A stretch of DNA of 64,000 nucleotides from Myxococcales bacterium (GCA_016793325.1 JAEUKI010000022.1:1-64000), one strand, 5' to 3'; shown: positions 52,212 to 62,591, counted from the stretch's first letter. Numbers and translations: made by a program. The notes: generated by a model not told the origin, from the sequence alone.

Positions 52212-52616
52212 TCACTGTTGTGCTTCGGGGACGCGCGTAAAGTTGATCGTGAAGCCCGCGGGGTACTGCTGGCGATCGTCGCTCACGAGCACGAGCCGCA
52301 TGGACTCGCACTCGTTGCCCGTGAGCGTCACGCGATAGCGAAAGACGTTTTCGTACGCGCGAAACAGCATCATCGTGCCGTCGACGGAGAACGTCCCTTG
52401 GATCGCAGGCGACGAGCGACGCGCTTGCTCGCGCGTGTAGTAGGTCTGCCAACGGCCGTCGGCGCTGAAGTCGGTCACCCACGTTCCGGTGCTCCAGATC
52501 CCGACGACCTGACAACGGCGCGGCGAGGGAGCGTTTGGTTGATTTTGTGCGCTCGCAAACACGGGAGAGAGCGCGAGCGCGAGGCACAAGGTGAGCGAGA
52601 CGGTGCGCAGGTCCAT
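52212..52616 (-). CDS. Small secreted hypothetical protein
   Basis: A 134-residue protein with Sec signal peptide (about residues 1-23, VFASA-Q) and a beta-rich mature part (GIWSTGTWVTDFSADGRWQTYY, FRYRVTLTGNECESMRLVLVSDD). It resembles lipocalin-like/DUF-type exported proteins. Its stop lies seven bases from the stop of the 51557-52204 gene. Start ATG 52616. Confidence 0.75.
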   Translation of the reverse strand: MDLRTVSLTLCLALALSPVFASAQNQPNAPSPRRCQVVGIWSTGTWVTDFSADGRWQTYYTREQARRSSPAIQGTFSVDGTMMLFRAYENVFRYRVTLTGNECESMRLVLVSDDRQQYPAGFTINFTRVPEAQQ

Positions 52617-52702
52617 GGAGCGCCTTTCGACGGCAACAACGCTCGAACGGTCTTCGAGCTTACAGCGAGACCCACCACGCTGGGCTACCGTTGGGTCTTG
52701 CG

Positions 52703-53980
52703 ATGACCTTTCGCGACGAAGACGAGGCGCGCGCCGCGAGGGTCGACAGCCTCGAGCGCGAAAACAAAGAGCTCCGCGAGAAGCTCGCCGCCGCGGAGGC
52801 TTCCTCGAAAGCGCGCGGCGAGCCGCCTGCGCCGAGCGATCCGCCTCGCAAGAAGGCTTCGCCTGCTCCGAAGCCTCGCGCTGGCGAAGCGCCCGACAAA
52901 CACACCGAGAAGCAACGGACGTTCGTCGCCTCGTTGCAAGCGGTGAGCTTGATCGTCGGGGTGATCGCCGCGATCGCGCTCGTTGGCCGCGCGTGCAGGG
53001 CGTGGATGCCCGCGACGATCCGGCGGATCGAGGTGGTCGACGGCGCGATCGTCGTCGAGGCCTCGGCGAGCGCGCGCAACTACCGCGCGACGCGGCTCTA
53101 CAGCTTCGATCCCGCGTCTGGCGCGGCGCTCGGACAGCTTGAGCTCGAAGGGCCCGGGACGCTCCGCTGGACGCCGAGCGGTCGCCGCGCGTGGTTCGTG
53201 CACGGCGACGCCGCGACCCTCGTCGATCTACGAACGCCCGCGGTGATCGTCGCCAGAGACGACCTCGCTCGAAGGATCCCAGCGCTCGCCGTCGGCTACC
53301 GCCTCCACGCGTCGAACGACGCCTCGATGCGATCGCTCGGGGGCAGCATCTCGGACGAACGCAGCTGGTACCCGTCGAGCCTCGCGGTCTTGCTCGCGGA
53401 CGGACGCCTCGCGTGGCTCGATGCGCAGCCGCGACTGCTGCGCGAGCAACCCGCGAGCGTCGCTGAGCCGCGAGTGCACTACGCGTGTCTCTACTACGAC
53501 GCTCCCTCGTGCAGCGAGACGCGCTGCTGGACGTGGCGCCGCGAAGGCAACCGAACGACCGTGCAGCTCGGCTGGTCGACCGGGTGGCGAACCCCCAACA
53601 ACGCCTCGATCACGATCGCGAGCCCCGACGCGGCGCGGCTGCACAGCCCTCGGTTCATCAAGACGCTCGATCGCGGTTGTGTCAGCGAAATCGCCGGCGG
53701 AATTCTCGTTGAACACCAACAGTCCGCGCTCGCAAACGCCCCGCGCTCGCTCTCGCTCGTCTCTCGCGAAGGCCAGCTTCGGTGGACCGTCTCCGTCGCT
53801 TCGATGCTCGACGAGCGCGCTTCGGTGCACTCGGCCGTCGTTCAGGGCTCGCGCGCGTCGCTCTTGCTCGGGGACGTGTCGGGCGAGCGCGTGTCGCTCG
53901 AGTCCATCTCGGGGCGACGACTGGTGCTCGTGCGCATCGGCCCGTCGGGCGCGATCGAGAGCAAGCGCGAGCTGCTGTGA
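52703..53980 (+). CDS. Single-pass membrane protein with coiled-coil and propeller-like domain
   Basis: A 425-residue protein. Residues 5-36 form a short coiled coil (ARVDSLERENKELREKLAA), residues about 37-75 a Pro/Lys linker, residues 76-98 a transmembrane helix, and the rest an extracytoplasmic beta-rich domain with four Cys. Blades such as RLYSFDPASGAALGQLE and WFVHGDAATLVDLR recall a beta-propeller. The start at ATG 52703 precedes the coiled coil. Function unknown; possible role at the envelope. Confidence 0.75.
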   Translation: MTFRDEDEARAARVDSLERENKELREKLAAAEASSKARGEPPAPSDPPRKKASPAPKPRAGEAPDKHTEKQRTFVASLQAVSLIVGVIAAIALVGRACRAWMPATIRRIEVVDGAIVVEASASARNYRATRLYSFDPASGAALGQLELEGPGTLRWTPSGRRAWFVHGDAATLVDLRTPAVIVARDDLARRIPALAVGYRLHASNDASMRSLGGSISDERSWYPSSLAVLLADGRLAWLDAQPRLLREQPASVAEPRVHYACLYYDAPSCSETRCWTWRREGNRTTVQLGWSTGWRTPNNASITIASPDAARLHSPRFIKTLDRGCVSEIAGGILVEHQQSALANAPRSLSLVSREGQLRWTVSVASMLDERASVHSAVVQGSRASLLLGDVSGERVSLESISGRRLVLVRIGPSGAIESKRELL

Positions 53981-54017
53981 CCATCCACATGATTTCAAGA
54001 TCGCTGCGAATCGCCGG

Positions 54018-55676
54018 TCAGCGGTCGACTTCGATGCGCACGCCTCGCAGCCACTCTCGGCGCCCGGCGAGCTCTTCGTCGCCGTAGAGCCCCGCTTCGC
54101 TGAGCGTCGCTTCGCGCACGGCCCCGGTGCTTCGATCGCGAACCCTCAGCACGAGGACCCCGTTCGGCTCGACGTCGAGCTCGACCTCGACCGGCGCCCC
54201 GTCGGGCATCGTGCGATCGAAGGTAAACGTGTACGTCCCCACGGACGTCGCCTCGCGCTCGGTGCGACCTTCGAAGACGTCGATGGGCAGGGTGCTGCCG
54301 CCGCCGCGCATGAAGAAATTCGCGCGACCCGTGAAGGGCGTGGGCGTCCCCGCGGGGATCAGCGTGTGGAGCACCGCGCGCCGGCCCGAGGGCTCGCGCG
54401 GATCGGGCGCGTACGCGCGCACTGAAAACGCATCGGGGAGCACGCCGCGGATCTCGATGAGCCCGCTCTGGCGGCTCTGCGCGAGGGCCGCCCCGTACAT
54501 CGCCGCGCCGGACGCCACGATGGTCTGCGGGTTGAGCGGGTGCTCGCTCTGGTCGAAGACGATCTGCACTTTGCCCTGCGCCCGCTCGTTCATTCGGGTC
54601 TGCAGCGCGTAGAGCTGCGAGCTGCCGCCGGTGAGCAGGACGCGGTCGATGTCGCTCCACGCGAGGTTGGCCCGGCGTAGCGCCTCGTCCGCGCACGCGA
54701 CGGCGCGGTCGATGTCCCCCGCGATCCACGAGGAGAGCTCGCCGAGCTTCACCTCGACTTGAATATCATCACCAACAATTTGCGACGACTCGAGCCTGAG
54801 CCACTTGCGTCGCGAGCGCTCCCACGGGGCGACCTCTGCGCGGAGGTCTTGGTTGAGCTCGACCTTCACTTGCTCGGCCACGTCGAGGAGCTGCTCGCGG
54901 GTCGCCTCGTTGACGTCTGCGAGGGTGAGGCCTTCGTAGCCGGCGATCGCGCAGTACTTCTCGAGCAGTCGATCGCGGACCTTCTCGTCGATGGCGAGCC
55001 CGCCCAGCTGAACGCCGTACGAGTCGATCGCGCGGATCGAGACCTTGCCCGAGGCGTCGCGCTCGCGGCGCATGACCGTGACGTCGAGCGTCCCTCCGCC
55101 GAAATCGAAGACGAGAAACGTTCGAACGGGAGAGCCTGCTTCGTTGGCGTCGTGAAGGCCGTACGCCCACGCGGCAGCGTCGGGCTCGGTGACCATTCCG
55201 CGCACGACGAAGCCAGCCATTTGCGCGGCTTGCGCGGTCGCGAGCTTCTCTCGCGTACGAAAGCGCTGCGGGTGCGCGATCACGACGCCGTCCATCGGAG
55301 GCGCGCCCGGCGCGGTGCGGACGAACTCGGCGAGCGCGCGCAAAATCGTGGCAGACACATCGGTCGACCAGAGCTCGCGTTGGTTCACGCTCCAAGGCGG
55401 CCCACCAGGGACCCTCGTGCGCACGCCGATGGTGTTCTTCGCGCCGCGCACGAGGCGCAGGTGCGGCGGCGCTTCGTCCGCGGTGCCCACGACGCGGCGG
55501 TACGTTTCGCGAGCGAATTTGCCCACCATCGCGCGAACGCCGCTCGACGTGTCGTAGACGACCACGGACGCGAGCGTGCGTCCTCCGCGCTCGAGCGCGA
55601 CGACGTGCGTCCTGCCGTCGGCGACATAGGCCGCGGCGCAATACGTCGTTCCGAGGTCGATGCCGTAGATGGCCAT
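54018..55676 (-). CDS. Hsp70/DnaK-like protein
   Basis: A 552-residue protein with the actin-like ATPase motifs: [13 protein letters not shown] (phosphate 1), [13 protein letters not shown] (phosphate 2) and [13 protein letters not shown] (adenosine). The C-terminal part (about 400-552) is shorter than and unlike the DnaK lid. It is the HscC/SSA-like shorter type, likely a specialised chaperone. ATG at 55676; gene is divergent from rpe by 74 bases. Confidence 0.88.
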   Translation of the reverse strand: MAIYGIDLGTTYCAAAYVADGRTHVVALERGGRTLASVVVYDTSSGVRAMVGKFARETYRRVVGTADEAPPHLRLVRGAKNTIGVRTRVPGGPPWSVNQRELWSTDVSATILRALAEFVRTAPGAPPMDGVVIAHPQRFRTREKLATAQAAQMAGFVVRGMVTEPDAAAWAYGLHDANEAGSPVRTFLVFDFGGGTLDVTVMRRERDASGKVSIRAIDSYGVQLGGLAIDEKVRDRLLEKYCAIAGYEGLTLADVNEATREQLLDVAEQVKVELNQDLRAEVAPWERSRRKWLRLESSQIVGDDIQVEVKLGELSSWIAGDIDRAVACADEALRRANLAWSDIDRVLLTGGSSQLYALQTRMNERAQGKVQIVFDQSEHPLNPQTIVASGAAMYGAALAQSRQSGLIEIRGVLPDAFSVRAYAPDPREPSGRRAVLHTLIPAGTPTPFTGRANFFMRGGGSTLPIDVFEGRTEREATSVGTYTFTFDRTMPDGAPVEVELDVEPNGVLVLRVRDRSTGAVREATLSEAGLYGDEELAGRREWLRGVRIEVDR

Positions 55677-55750
55677 GCGCGAAACCGCCGGGGAGGGTAG
55701 CGCAACACACGGAGCGCAACGCGAGTCGATTCGCGATACAGTGCTGTCCC

Positions 55751-56455
55751 ATGCAGCGCGTGCGTATTGCGCCGTCGATCTTGAGCGCGGATTTCGGCCG
55801 TCTCGCAGAGGAGGTCGCCGCCGTCGAACGAGCCGGAGCCCACTGGATTCACGTGGACGTGATGGACGGGAAGTTCGTCCCGAACATCACGATCGGTCCG
55901 TTGGTGGCCAAGGCGGTTCGACGCGCGACGAAGCTCCCGGTCGATTGTCACCTGATGATCATGGAGCCCGAGCGGTACGTGAAGGACTTCGCCGACGCGG
56001 GCGCGGACGTGATCAGCGTTCACCCCGAGGCGACGATTCACCTCGAGCGCACGCTCCAATTGATTCGCTCGCTCGGAAAGCGCGCGGGCGTGGTGCTCAA
56101 CCCGTCGACGCCCGAGTCCGCGGTCGAGTACGTGATGCACTGCGTGGACCTGGTGCTCGTGATGAGCGTGAACCCTGGCTTCGGCGGGCAAGCGTTCATC
56201 CCGCAAGTGCTCCCGAAGATCGAGCGGCTGCGCGCGATGATCGACGAGACGGGACGCGCGATCGACCTGCAAGTCGACGGCGGGATCACGCCGGACACGA
56301 TCGCGTCCGCGCGTCGCGCAGGCGCAGACTGCTTCGTCGCGGGCAACGCGGTCTTCGGAAAGAAAGAAGGCACGCCCCTGTACGCCGACGCGATCGCGGC
56401 GCTCGTTGGCAACGCGGACAACGTCGTGTCCGTCACCGCGGGGGCGGCGTCGTGA
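55751..56455 (+). CDS. rpe: Ribulose-phosphate 3-epimerase
   Basis: A 234-residue TIM-barrel enzyme interconverting ribulose-5-phosphate and xylulose-5-phosphate. Signature residues: S in [16 protein letters not shown], metal/catalytic [33 protein letters not shown] and DGGITPDT. Length typical. Its stop is shared with the next gene's start (GTGA at 56452-56455), so rpe and a sigma-54 activator are translated from the same transcript. Confidence 0.95.
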   Translation: MQRVRIAPSILSADFGRLAEEVAAVERAGAHWIHVDVMDGKFVPNITIGPLVAKAVRRATKLPVDCHLMIMEPERYVKDFADAGADVISVHPEATIHLERTLQLIRSLGKRAGVVLNPSTPESAVEYVMHCVDLVLVMSVNPGFGGQAFIPQVLPKIERLRAMIDETGRAIDLQVDGGITPDTIASARRAGADCFVAGNAVFGKKEGTPLYADAIAALVGNADNVVSVTAGAAS

Positions 56456-57978
56456 CGACCGGCGGAGGACAAGGCGGATCGGGCTCGGGACCGAGCGTGG
56501 GCTTCGAGACCGTGTACGTGGGTGATCGCGCGACCGCGCGACGGCTGCGCAAAGCGCGGGTGCTCATCGTGGACGGGCCCGACCGTGGAAAGACGTTCGA
56601 GCTGGAGAAACCCAGGATCACCATCGGGCGCTCGTCCATCTGCGAAGTGAAGCTCAACGATCGAAGCGTCTCGGGGTCGCACGCCGAGTTCGAAGCGCAC
56701 GAGGCGGGCTTCATCGTGCGCGACCTCGGCAGCACCAACGGGATGTACCTCGGTGAAGTGCGCCTTCGCGAGGCCGTCGTCCCGATCGGAACGCGACTCC
56801 GCATGGGAACGAGCACCTTGCAGCTCGTTCCCGCGGAGGGCGTCGTCGAGGTTCCGCTCTCGAAAGACGATCGCTTCTACGACATGGTGGGACGCTCGGT
56901 CGCGATGCGGCAGGTGTTCGCGCAGCTCGAGCGCCTCGCCCAGAGCGACGTGACCGTGCTCGTCACGGGCGAGACGGGCACGGGCAAAGAGCTCGTCGCC
57001 CGCGCGATCCACAAGTCGAGCAAGCGCGCGAAGGGGCCGCTCGTCGTTCAAGACTGCTCGGCGATGCCGCAGACGCTCGTCGAGAGCGTCTTGTTCGGCC
57101 ACGAGAAGGGCTCGTTTACGGGCGCGAGCGATCGTCGCGTCGGCTCGTTCGAGCAAGCGCAAGGCGGGACGGTCTTCCTCGACGAAATCGGCGAGCTGCC
57201 GATGGACCAACAAGCGAAGCTGCTTCGCGTCCTCGAAAACCGCGAGATCCGTCGCGTCGGCGGCGAGAAGACCATCCCCGTCGACGTGCGCGTCGTCGCG
57301 GCCACCAACCGAGACCTGCGCCAGATGGTGAGCCAGGGGCTCTTTCGCGAGGACTTGTACTACCGACTCGCGGTCGTGAGCGTCGAGCTCCCGCCGCTGC
57401 GCGCGCGGCGCGAGGACGTGCCCCTCATCGCGACGGCGCTGCTCGATCGATTCTGCGAGCGAAATCCCTCGGTGACAGCGCGCGCGTTCGACGCGGCGGC
57501 GATGGCGCGCCTCGTGTCGCAGCCCTGGCCCGGCAACGTGCGCGAGCTCCGCAACGTGATCGAGCGCGCCTCGAGCCTCGCCGAAGGCGCAGAGATCACG
57601 CTGTCCGATTTGTTTCCCGCGGGGGCCGTCGAGAAGACGCCGCCCGCGGGCGTCGCGCCCATCACCGCGGCGACCGCAGAAGCCGTCCTCGCGCACAACG
57701 CGAGCGCGCAGGGCGCTCCTTCGGACGCCGCGGCGACGGCGAGCGCTGCGCCATCGACGTCGAGCGCCAACGGGTACGAGGGCCTCTCGCAGCTCCCGTT
57801 CAAAGACGCGAAGGCGCGGCTGCTCGAGGCGTTCGAGCCCGCGTACCTCAAGTCCCTCCTCGCGCGCCACCAGGGAAACATCACGCGAAGCGCCAACGCC
57901 GCGGGCCTCACGCGCTACCACCTGCGCGAGCTCTGCAAGCGCTACGGCCTCCGCTCGGTCGACAACGAACCCGAGTGA
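56452..57978 (+). CDS. FHA-domain sigma-54 activator coupled to rpe
   Basis: A 508-residue regulator. FHA domain about residues 35-125 (GSTNGMYLG). AAA+ core about 140-370 with Walker A GETGTGKE, loop GSFTGA (Ser in place of the usual Ala), [10 protein letters not shown] and [13 protein letters not shown]. An Ala/Ser linker about 380-440, then a Fis-type helix-turn-helix ([25 protein letters not shown]). GTG start at 56452 overlaps rpe. It should activate sigma-54 promoters on FHA-bound phosphopeptide. Confidence 0.92.
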   Translation: MTTGGGQGGSGSGPSVGFETVYVGDRATARRLRKARVLIVDGPDRGKTFELEKPRITIGRSSICEVKLNDRSVSGSHAEFEAHEAGFIVRDLGSTNGMYLGEVRLREAVVPIGTRLRMGTSTLQLVPAEGVVEVPLSKDDRFYDMVGRSVAMRQVFAQLERLAQSDVTVLVTGETGTGKELVARAIHKSSKRAKGPLVVQDCSAMPQTLVESVLFGHEKGSFTGASDRRVGSFEQAQGGTVFLDEIGELPMDQQAKLLRVLENREIRRVGGEKTIPVDVRVVAATNRDLRQMVSQGLFREDLYYRLAVVSVELPPLRARREDVPLIATALLDRFCERNPSVTARAFDAAAMARLVSQPWPGNVRELRNVIERASSLAEGAEITLSDLFPAGAVEKTPPAGVAPITAATAEAVLAHNASAQGAPSDAAATASAAPSTSSANGYEGLSQLPFKDAKARLLEAFEPAYLKSLLARHQGNITRSANAAGLTRYHLRELCKRYGLRSVDNEPE

Positions 57979-58966
57979 GCCCGACGCCCCCGCGCGGTCA
58001 CTCGACGCGCGCGCTCGTCGAACGCCCAACGTTTTACGGGAGAAACACGAACAGCCAGCGAGCGTTCCTTTCGGTTCTCTCGTCGGCTGTGTCCGTTCGC
58101 GAGTGGGTCGCTCGATCACCCGCTCCCTTGTGACGGGGAGCTCACCTCGAGCGTCACGCAGTCTGTCACCAGAGCTACGTGGGGTCTGCGTTGGTCTTCG
58201 AGCGCGCGGGGTGATGATTGCTCGTCACTCCATAGTGCTCGACTCGTAGCGAGCTCGAAGGGGAGGATTCTTTCGCTCGCCGCGCCGTCGATCGCGTCCC
58301 TCGCGGGAGCGCTCTCGATCGTTGCTTCGAGTGTCTTGTGCTGCGCCTCGCGTCGGCCGCACATCGAAACCTTCGAACTCTGGTCGAACACCGTTGTCGC
58401 CGCCCTGCCGTCGCGCTCGATCGTCGGTCGAAACCTCGGGACCTTCGCGCGTGCAGAACCCTCGGCGCCTCTCAGTCCGCGCATCGCTTCGCGTTCGCTG
58501 CTCTCGCAGGGATCGCTCGTCGATCGCTCGCTCGGCGATGAACGTGTCCTCGACACGGGTGCGTTGCACCGCTCGGGCTCTCGCCCGGTTCACCGCCGCC
58601 GACATCGCCACTCGAAAGTGTGTGCCGAGAGGAGGTCGCCCGCGACGCTGCGTCTCGCTTCGTACATCGAGCGATTTCTCACGCGATGTGCGACCCGAGA
58701 CGGCGGGTCGCGTAGAGCTTGTTGTCGGGGTGTTGGCTCTCTCGATCGCTGCCGTGGATGCTCTTGCGAGTCACCTCGGACAGCTCTCTGCCCCGTCGTA
58801 GAGAGTCGCTTTCGCGATGCTCTCTCCGAGTGCGCGCCGCGTCGTGCTCACTGTTGCCAGCGCTGCGTCGCTTCGCGGTTCGCGGTGTGTGCCGCGGACG
58901 AGTTGGGTTGTAACCGAGGCCCGTGCGAACGCTAAATTTATCGCGACGATTTTTCGTTTTTCGCAC
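57979..58966. other. Gene-poor region of nearly 1 kb
   Basis: Six overlapping open frames here give Arg/Ser/Cys-rich translations with no fold, no ribosome site and mixed strand preference. The base pattern differs from flanking genes (more CTCG/GATC words). It may be a decayed gene or a noncoding region. No tRNA or long hairpin was found. Confidence 0.6.
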
Positions 58967-61213
58967 TCAATCGGCGGTGGATTCGATTCGCTGGCAGGTG
59001 AACGGCCGGTGTCCCTCGTACGTGAATCGCACGCGGCCGTCGCGTCGAATGGTCCCCTCGATCCCGTCCCACGGCGCAAAGAGTCGCTCGACGCACCACT
59101 GTTCGCCGTCGCGCCGCCGCGTCACCCACGACGGCGCGGAGTAGTCGCGAGGAAAAGGAAAGCGAATCCAATTCGTCAGCCGCTCGTCGCTCGGGTGTCC
59201 CGCGGTCGCGCACGGCTGCATCGAGAGCTGGCCAGGGTTGCGCTCGATCGTGTTCGGTCCTGTCGGGCCCCACACGCTCCATCGATCGCCGCGCTCGAGG
59301 ATCACTTCGATCGACTCGCCGCGCGTGCGCAGACGGACGATCGCGGTGCCGTCGGCGCCCGAGCGCATGGGGAGCCATCGTGAGTGCGTGAGCGTTCCGC
59401 TTGGAGAAAACCAGAGTGCTCGACACCATCGACCGAGCTCGGGTACGTCGCCAATGACGACGAACGTCGCGCCGCTCGCCGTGGTGGTCGTCGCGAACAT
59501 GAAGTGAAGCGAATCGATCGGCGAGTCGATCGAAGTGAGCGTGGTTCCATCGAAGGTCCACAGCCTCTCGCCACGGCGCGCCCTGCGGTCAACGAAGAGC
59601 ACGAATCGGTCGGTTGCCGCCAGCACACGCACGGCCTCCGTGATCGAGGGGTCGGCCACCGTCCCCGAGCGCCAAGCGCCGCGTGGTTCGCTACGCCACT
59701 CGATGCGAAGCGTTTGCGGCGTCGCGCTCGCGACGGGGCTCGCGCGAAGCAAACGGCCTCCGTACACCCGCTCGATTTCGCCTTCGCGAGTCGCACAGCG
59801 CCAAAGCGGCTTCTCGCCGTATAGCTCGATCCTCGCTTGTGCCTCGAGCGTGATCTTCGGCAGCTCGCGGGCCGGCGGGTGTTCGGGATGGACGCGAAAC
59901 GGAGGACGCCCGACGAACACCGCGCTTCCATACGAGTACCAATGCACGCTGCAGCGCTGTGGGTCGCATTGGACGCACGGGTGGATCGCGAGGATCCCGC
60001 AACTTCCGATGCTGTTGTCCTGGGGACGCGCGCCGGGCACGATGGCGACCGAGTCGATGCGCGCCCAGTGGCGGCCGCCGTCCGTCGTGCTCCAGACGTT
60101 CCACGGATCGACACCTGCAGCGATCCCGCGTCCATCCGGGAGAATGTCGAACACTTCGACCCCTGCGGGAACGCGCCCTACACGCTCGCCGCGCTCGATG
60201 ACTCCCGGCGAGCCGCAGCGAACGAGCGCTTCTTCCGTGCCCCATTCGCACTCGTTGCGGTTGCCCCTCCCGTGAAAAGGCACAGCCGCGGCGCACCGTG
60301 AATTGGGGCCGCCGTTCCGCGGGTAGAGCAGCTCGTTCGTATACCGTCTGCGATCGGACTGCGTGTATTCGACCTCTTCGGACCCTTCGTCGAACACGCG
60401 AGGCTGCGGGGTCTCGCGCGTCGCGTTCGAAGCGGTCACGCGCAGACGCCGCGTCCGAGTCACGAAGACGAGGTCGTCGTCGATCGTCGCGGCGTCGATC
60501 GCAGGCTCGTCGAGCGCGACGCGCGTCCATCGCTGACCGCCGTCGCTCGAGACGAGCGCCTCGCCGTCTTCTTCGACGATCGCGATTCGGTCGTCGCTGA
60601 CCGCGCTCGCCGCGACGACGCGCGACGGACGAAGGCTCTGGAGACGTCCCCGCGCATCGGGCCAGAAGAGCTCTCCGCGATTCGAAAGCCACCCTCGTCC
60701 GATCGACAGCGTGTTCGCCGGCGCGCGCCCCGCAAATGCGATCGGCCCGAGAAACGTCTCTGCGCGATAGAGCAGGTCGTCGCCCACACGAAAACAAAAG
60801 CCACCGCCGCACGGCCACCAGTTTGCGATCGGCCCGAGCAGCGCGTCGTTGCGCGCCACGAGCCGCCCGCAGCGCCGCTCGACCCGCGTTGCGCCCTGCG
60901 TGAATCGCCGTTCAGTCCCGAGCCGTGGCTGTCTCGGGTTCGTCTCTTGGACGCGCATCGGGCCGAACCAATGAGCGCCCTCGCGCGTCTCTTGCTCGAT
61001 CAGCGCGAAGGACTGGATGGCCTCGAACGGCACGATCCCGTTCGCGGCGAGCGCGCTCGCGTCGTCACACGCCGTCGCGCTCGCGTCCTCGGGGCGTCGC
61101 TCGACACCCGCGTCGAGGATCGCGCGAGAGACCACGATCGGGCGCGCGACGTTCGCGGAACGCGGCGCGCACGCACACAACAGTCCCACGCCTGCGAGCG
61201 TCCCGATACGCAC
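58967..61213 (-). CDS. Secreted lipoprotein with BNR-like propeller repeats
   Basis: A 748-residue protein. GTG start, short signal with lipobox LLCAC (Cys about residue 13-15). Mature part with Asp-box-like repeats (SSDGGQRWTRV, STTDGGRHWARI, RRDGEQWCVERL) in keeping with a BNR/sialidase-type beta-propeller, plus about ten Cys. No sialidase catalytic set was seen. It follows the selenoprotein-type gene by 21 bases on the same strand, so the two may be co-transcribed. Confidence 0.78.
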   Translation of the reverse strand: MRIGTLAGVGLLCACAPRSANVARPIVVSRAILDAGVERRPEDASATACDDASALAANGIVPFEAIQSFALIEQETREGAHWFGPMRVQETNPRQPRLGTERRFTQGATRVERRCGRLVARNDALLGPIANWWPCGGGFCFRVGDDLLYRAETFLGPIAFAGRAPANTLSIGRGWLSNRGELFWPDARGRLQSLRPSRVVAASAVSDDRIAIVEEDGEALVSSDGGQRWTRVALDEPAIDAATIDDDLVFVTRTRRLRVTASNATRETPQPRVFDEGSEEVEYTQSDRRRYTNELLYPRNGGPNSRCAAAVPFHGRGNRNECEWGTEEALVRCGSPGVIERGERVGRVPAGVEVFDILPDGRGIAAGVDPWNVWSTTDGGRHWARIDSVAIVPGARPQDNSIGSCGILAIHPCVQCDPQRCSVHWYSYGSAVFVGRPPFRVHPEHPPARELPKITLEAQARIELYGEKPLWRCATREGEIERVYGGRLLRASPVASATPQTLRIEWRSEPRGAWRSGTVADPSITEAVRVLAATDRFVLFVDRRARRGERLWTFDGTTLTSIDSPIDSLHFMFATTTTASGATFVVIGDVPELGRWCRALWFSPSGTLTHSRWLPMRSGADGTAIVRLRTRGESIEVILERGDRWSVWGPTGPNTIERNPGQLSMQPCATAGHPSDERLTNWIRFPFPRDYSAPSWVTRRRDGEQWCVERLFAPWDGIEGTIRRDGRVRFTYEGHRPFTCQRIESTAD

Positions 61214-61234
61214 GCGAGCATTCTGCCACGACGC

Positions 61235-61825
61235 TCACTCGTCGTCGCTCTTGCCTACGCCGAGCCCGTCGGCGACGCGGTTGATGTAGTTGAAATAGCT
61301 CGTGATGAGATTGACCTGCAAGATTGCTCGATCGTCGAGCCCTTCGCGTCGAAGCGCGTCGAGGTCCGCGCGTCGCATGGCGCGCGGCGCGAGCGTGAGC
61401 TTCTCGGCGTACTCGAGCATCGCGCGCTCGCGTGCGCTCAAGTCCGCCTTGCGCCAATCGGTGAGAACCGCTTCTTTGAGCGACCCGTCCAGGGTCACCA
61501 TGCGGAGAAACTCCGCGTGGCTGTGGCTTCAGTAGAAGCAGCCGTTGACCGACGAGACGACCGCAGCGACGAGCTCGTGCTCGCGTCGCGAGAGCGGCAG
61601 CGACGGGTCGAAGCTGGCCGTCATGAGCGCCACCGCGTGCTTCATCGCGTCGGGGATCAGCGAGTGCGCGAGCACGATGCTCTCTTTCGCGACCGCCTCG
61701 GGGACCTGCATCTTCGCTTGTTGCGCGGGCGAATACTCTGCGGGGAGCTTCGCGCGCACCTCGCGCAGCGCCTCTGCGACCTCTGGGTTTTGTGCGGTAG
61801 GCGGGCGCGTCTCGATCCAGGCCAT
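61235..61825 (-). CDS. AhpD/CMD-type peroxidase-related selenoprotein (in-frame TGA as Sec99)
   Basis: A 196-residue protein if TGA at 61529-61531 is read as selenocysteine. Catalytic spacing equals that of M. tuberculosis AhpD (Glu118, Cys130, Cys133, His137): E84, C96, U99, H103. The order REHELVAAVVSSVNGCFY-U-SHSHAEF and the late FNYINRVADGLGV fit the peroxidase-related CMD family, where position 99 is normally Cys. Both halves are in one frame and in the same operon as the upstream 61839 and 62069 genes. Alternatives: a sequencing error or a recent nonsense mutation. The SECIS candidate is given separately. Confidence 0.8.
61496..61531 (-). promoter_or_regulatory. Candidate bacterial SECIS element directly downstream of the in-frame TGA
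   Basis: On the coding strand, 12 bases after TGA, GCGGAG (61511-61516) pairs perfectly with CTCCGC (61502-61507) around a TTT loop; CAC just before and GTG after ATG can extend it. Distance and size resemble the mini-hairpin after UGA in E. coli fdhF. The loop lacks the classical GGU set unless the closing pair opens to GUUUC. Confidence 0.5.
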
Positions 61826-61838
61826 GGCCCTTTGGAGA

Positions 61839-62072
61839 CTACAACAGCAGCGCTTCGATGCGCGCCATCGCCTGCGGGGTCCTCGGGCCGAGGTACATCG
61901 TGACGGTGCGTTCGATCTCGGGGAGCGCCGAGCGAAGGTTGCTTCGCGTGAGCGCCGCGGGCTCGATGTTCGCGCGACGAAGCGCGCGCTCGATCGCGGT
62001 TCGCGCGAACGCTGGCGCGAGGCCGCACTCGGCCACGACGCGCTCGAAGAGCGTCGGCGGCGCAGCGGTCAT
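61839..62072 (-). CDS. Small conserved-looking protein, function unknown
   Basis: A 77-residue mainly helical protein (LFERVVAECGLAPAFARTAIERALRRANIEPAALTRSNLRSALPEIERTVTMYLGP), no family recognised. It overlaps the upstream gene by four bases (ATGA at 62069-62072) and ends 13 bases before the selenoprotein-type gene, so it is translationally linked to both. Start 62072 chosen because of this overlap. Confidence 0.72.
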   Translation of the reverse strand: MTAAPPTLFERVVAECGLAPAFARTAIERALRRANIEPAALTRSNLRSALPEIERTVTMYLGPRTPQAMARIEALLL

Positions 62073-62458
62073 GCACTCTCCCAACGCTCGAGCACCATCG
62101 AGAGGTGCTCGGAGACGTGCGTAATCCACCACGAGTGCGTCTCGGGCGACGCGACCGACACGATGCCCATCCCGAACTGCGCTGCGCCCGGAACGAGCTC
62201 TTTCAATTGCATCCCAGTGCTCTTCAGCGCCGGCAGCATCGTCGCGATGAACTCCTGCTGCGGCTCGCGCTCGCCGCGCGCCCGCGCCTCGAGGATGAAC
62301 AAGAACCCCGCGGCGTACTGCCGCATCTCGTCTGGCACGACGTCGACGTCGCCGAGCACCGCGCGCGCCATCGCGCTGATGAATTCTTCTCGCTTCGTGT
62401 CGAGCTCTCGGAGAACGGCTTCCATCGCTTCGGCCCCTTGTTCGTCGAGCGAGCGCAT
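62069..62458 (-). CDS. Small helical protein, first gene of the selenoprotein operon
   Basis: A 129-residue helical protein with MRSLDEQGAEAMEAVLRELDTKREEFISAMARAVLG and a WWITHVSEHL stretch. No family recognised. It starts at ATG 62458 and overlaps the next gene by four bases. Operon order: this gene, 61839, AhpD-like enzyme, and possibly the propeller lipoprotein. Confidence 0.72.
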   Translation of the reverse strand: MRSLDEQGAEAMEAVLRELDTKREEFISAMARAVLGDVDVVPDEMRQYAAGFLFILEARARGEREPQQEFIATMLPALKSTGMQLKELVPGAAQFGMGIVSVASPETHSWWITHVSEHLSMVLERWESA

Positions 62459-62591
62459 CCCTGCGCGACTCGCTCCTCGAAGGCTGATTCTATCGGGATA
62501 TTTCCTATGTTCTACGAGAGCTGCGCGCTTTGCAACACGTACGTGACCGAGCGAGGGGCGGGCACGAGCGACAGTGTCGTACCCTCTCGCC

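Noticed and set aside
58336-58935. Plus-strand open frame in the gene-poor region
   Set aside because: Cys/Arg/Ser-rich, no ribosome site, no recognisable fold.
61235-61501. Independent small gene starting at ATG 61501
   Set aside because: That piece is the in-frame continuation of the upstream AhpD-like protein, has no ribosome site of its own and would lack the catalytic half of the domain.
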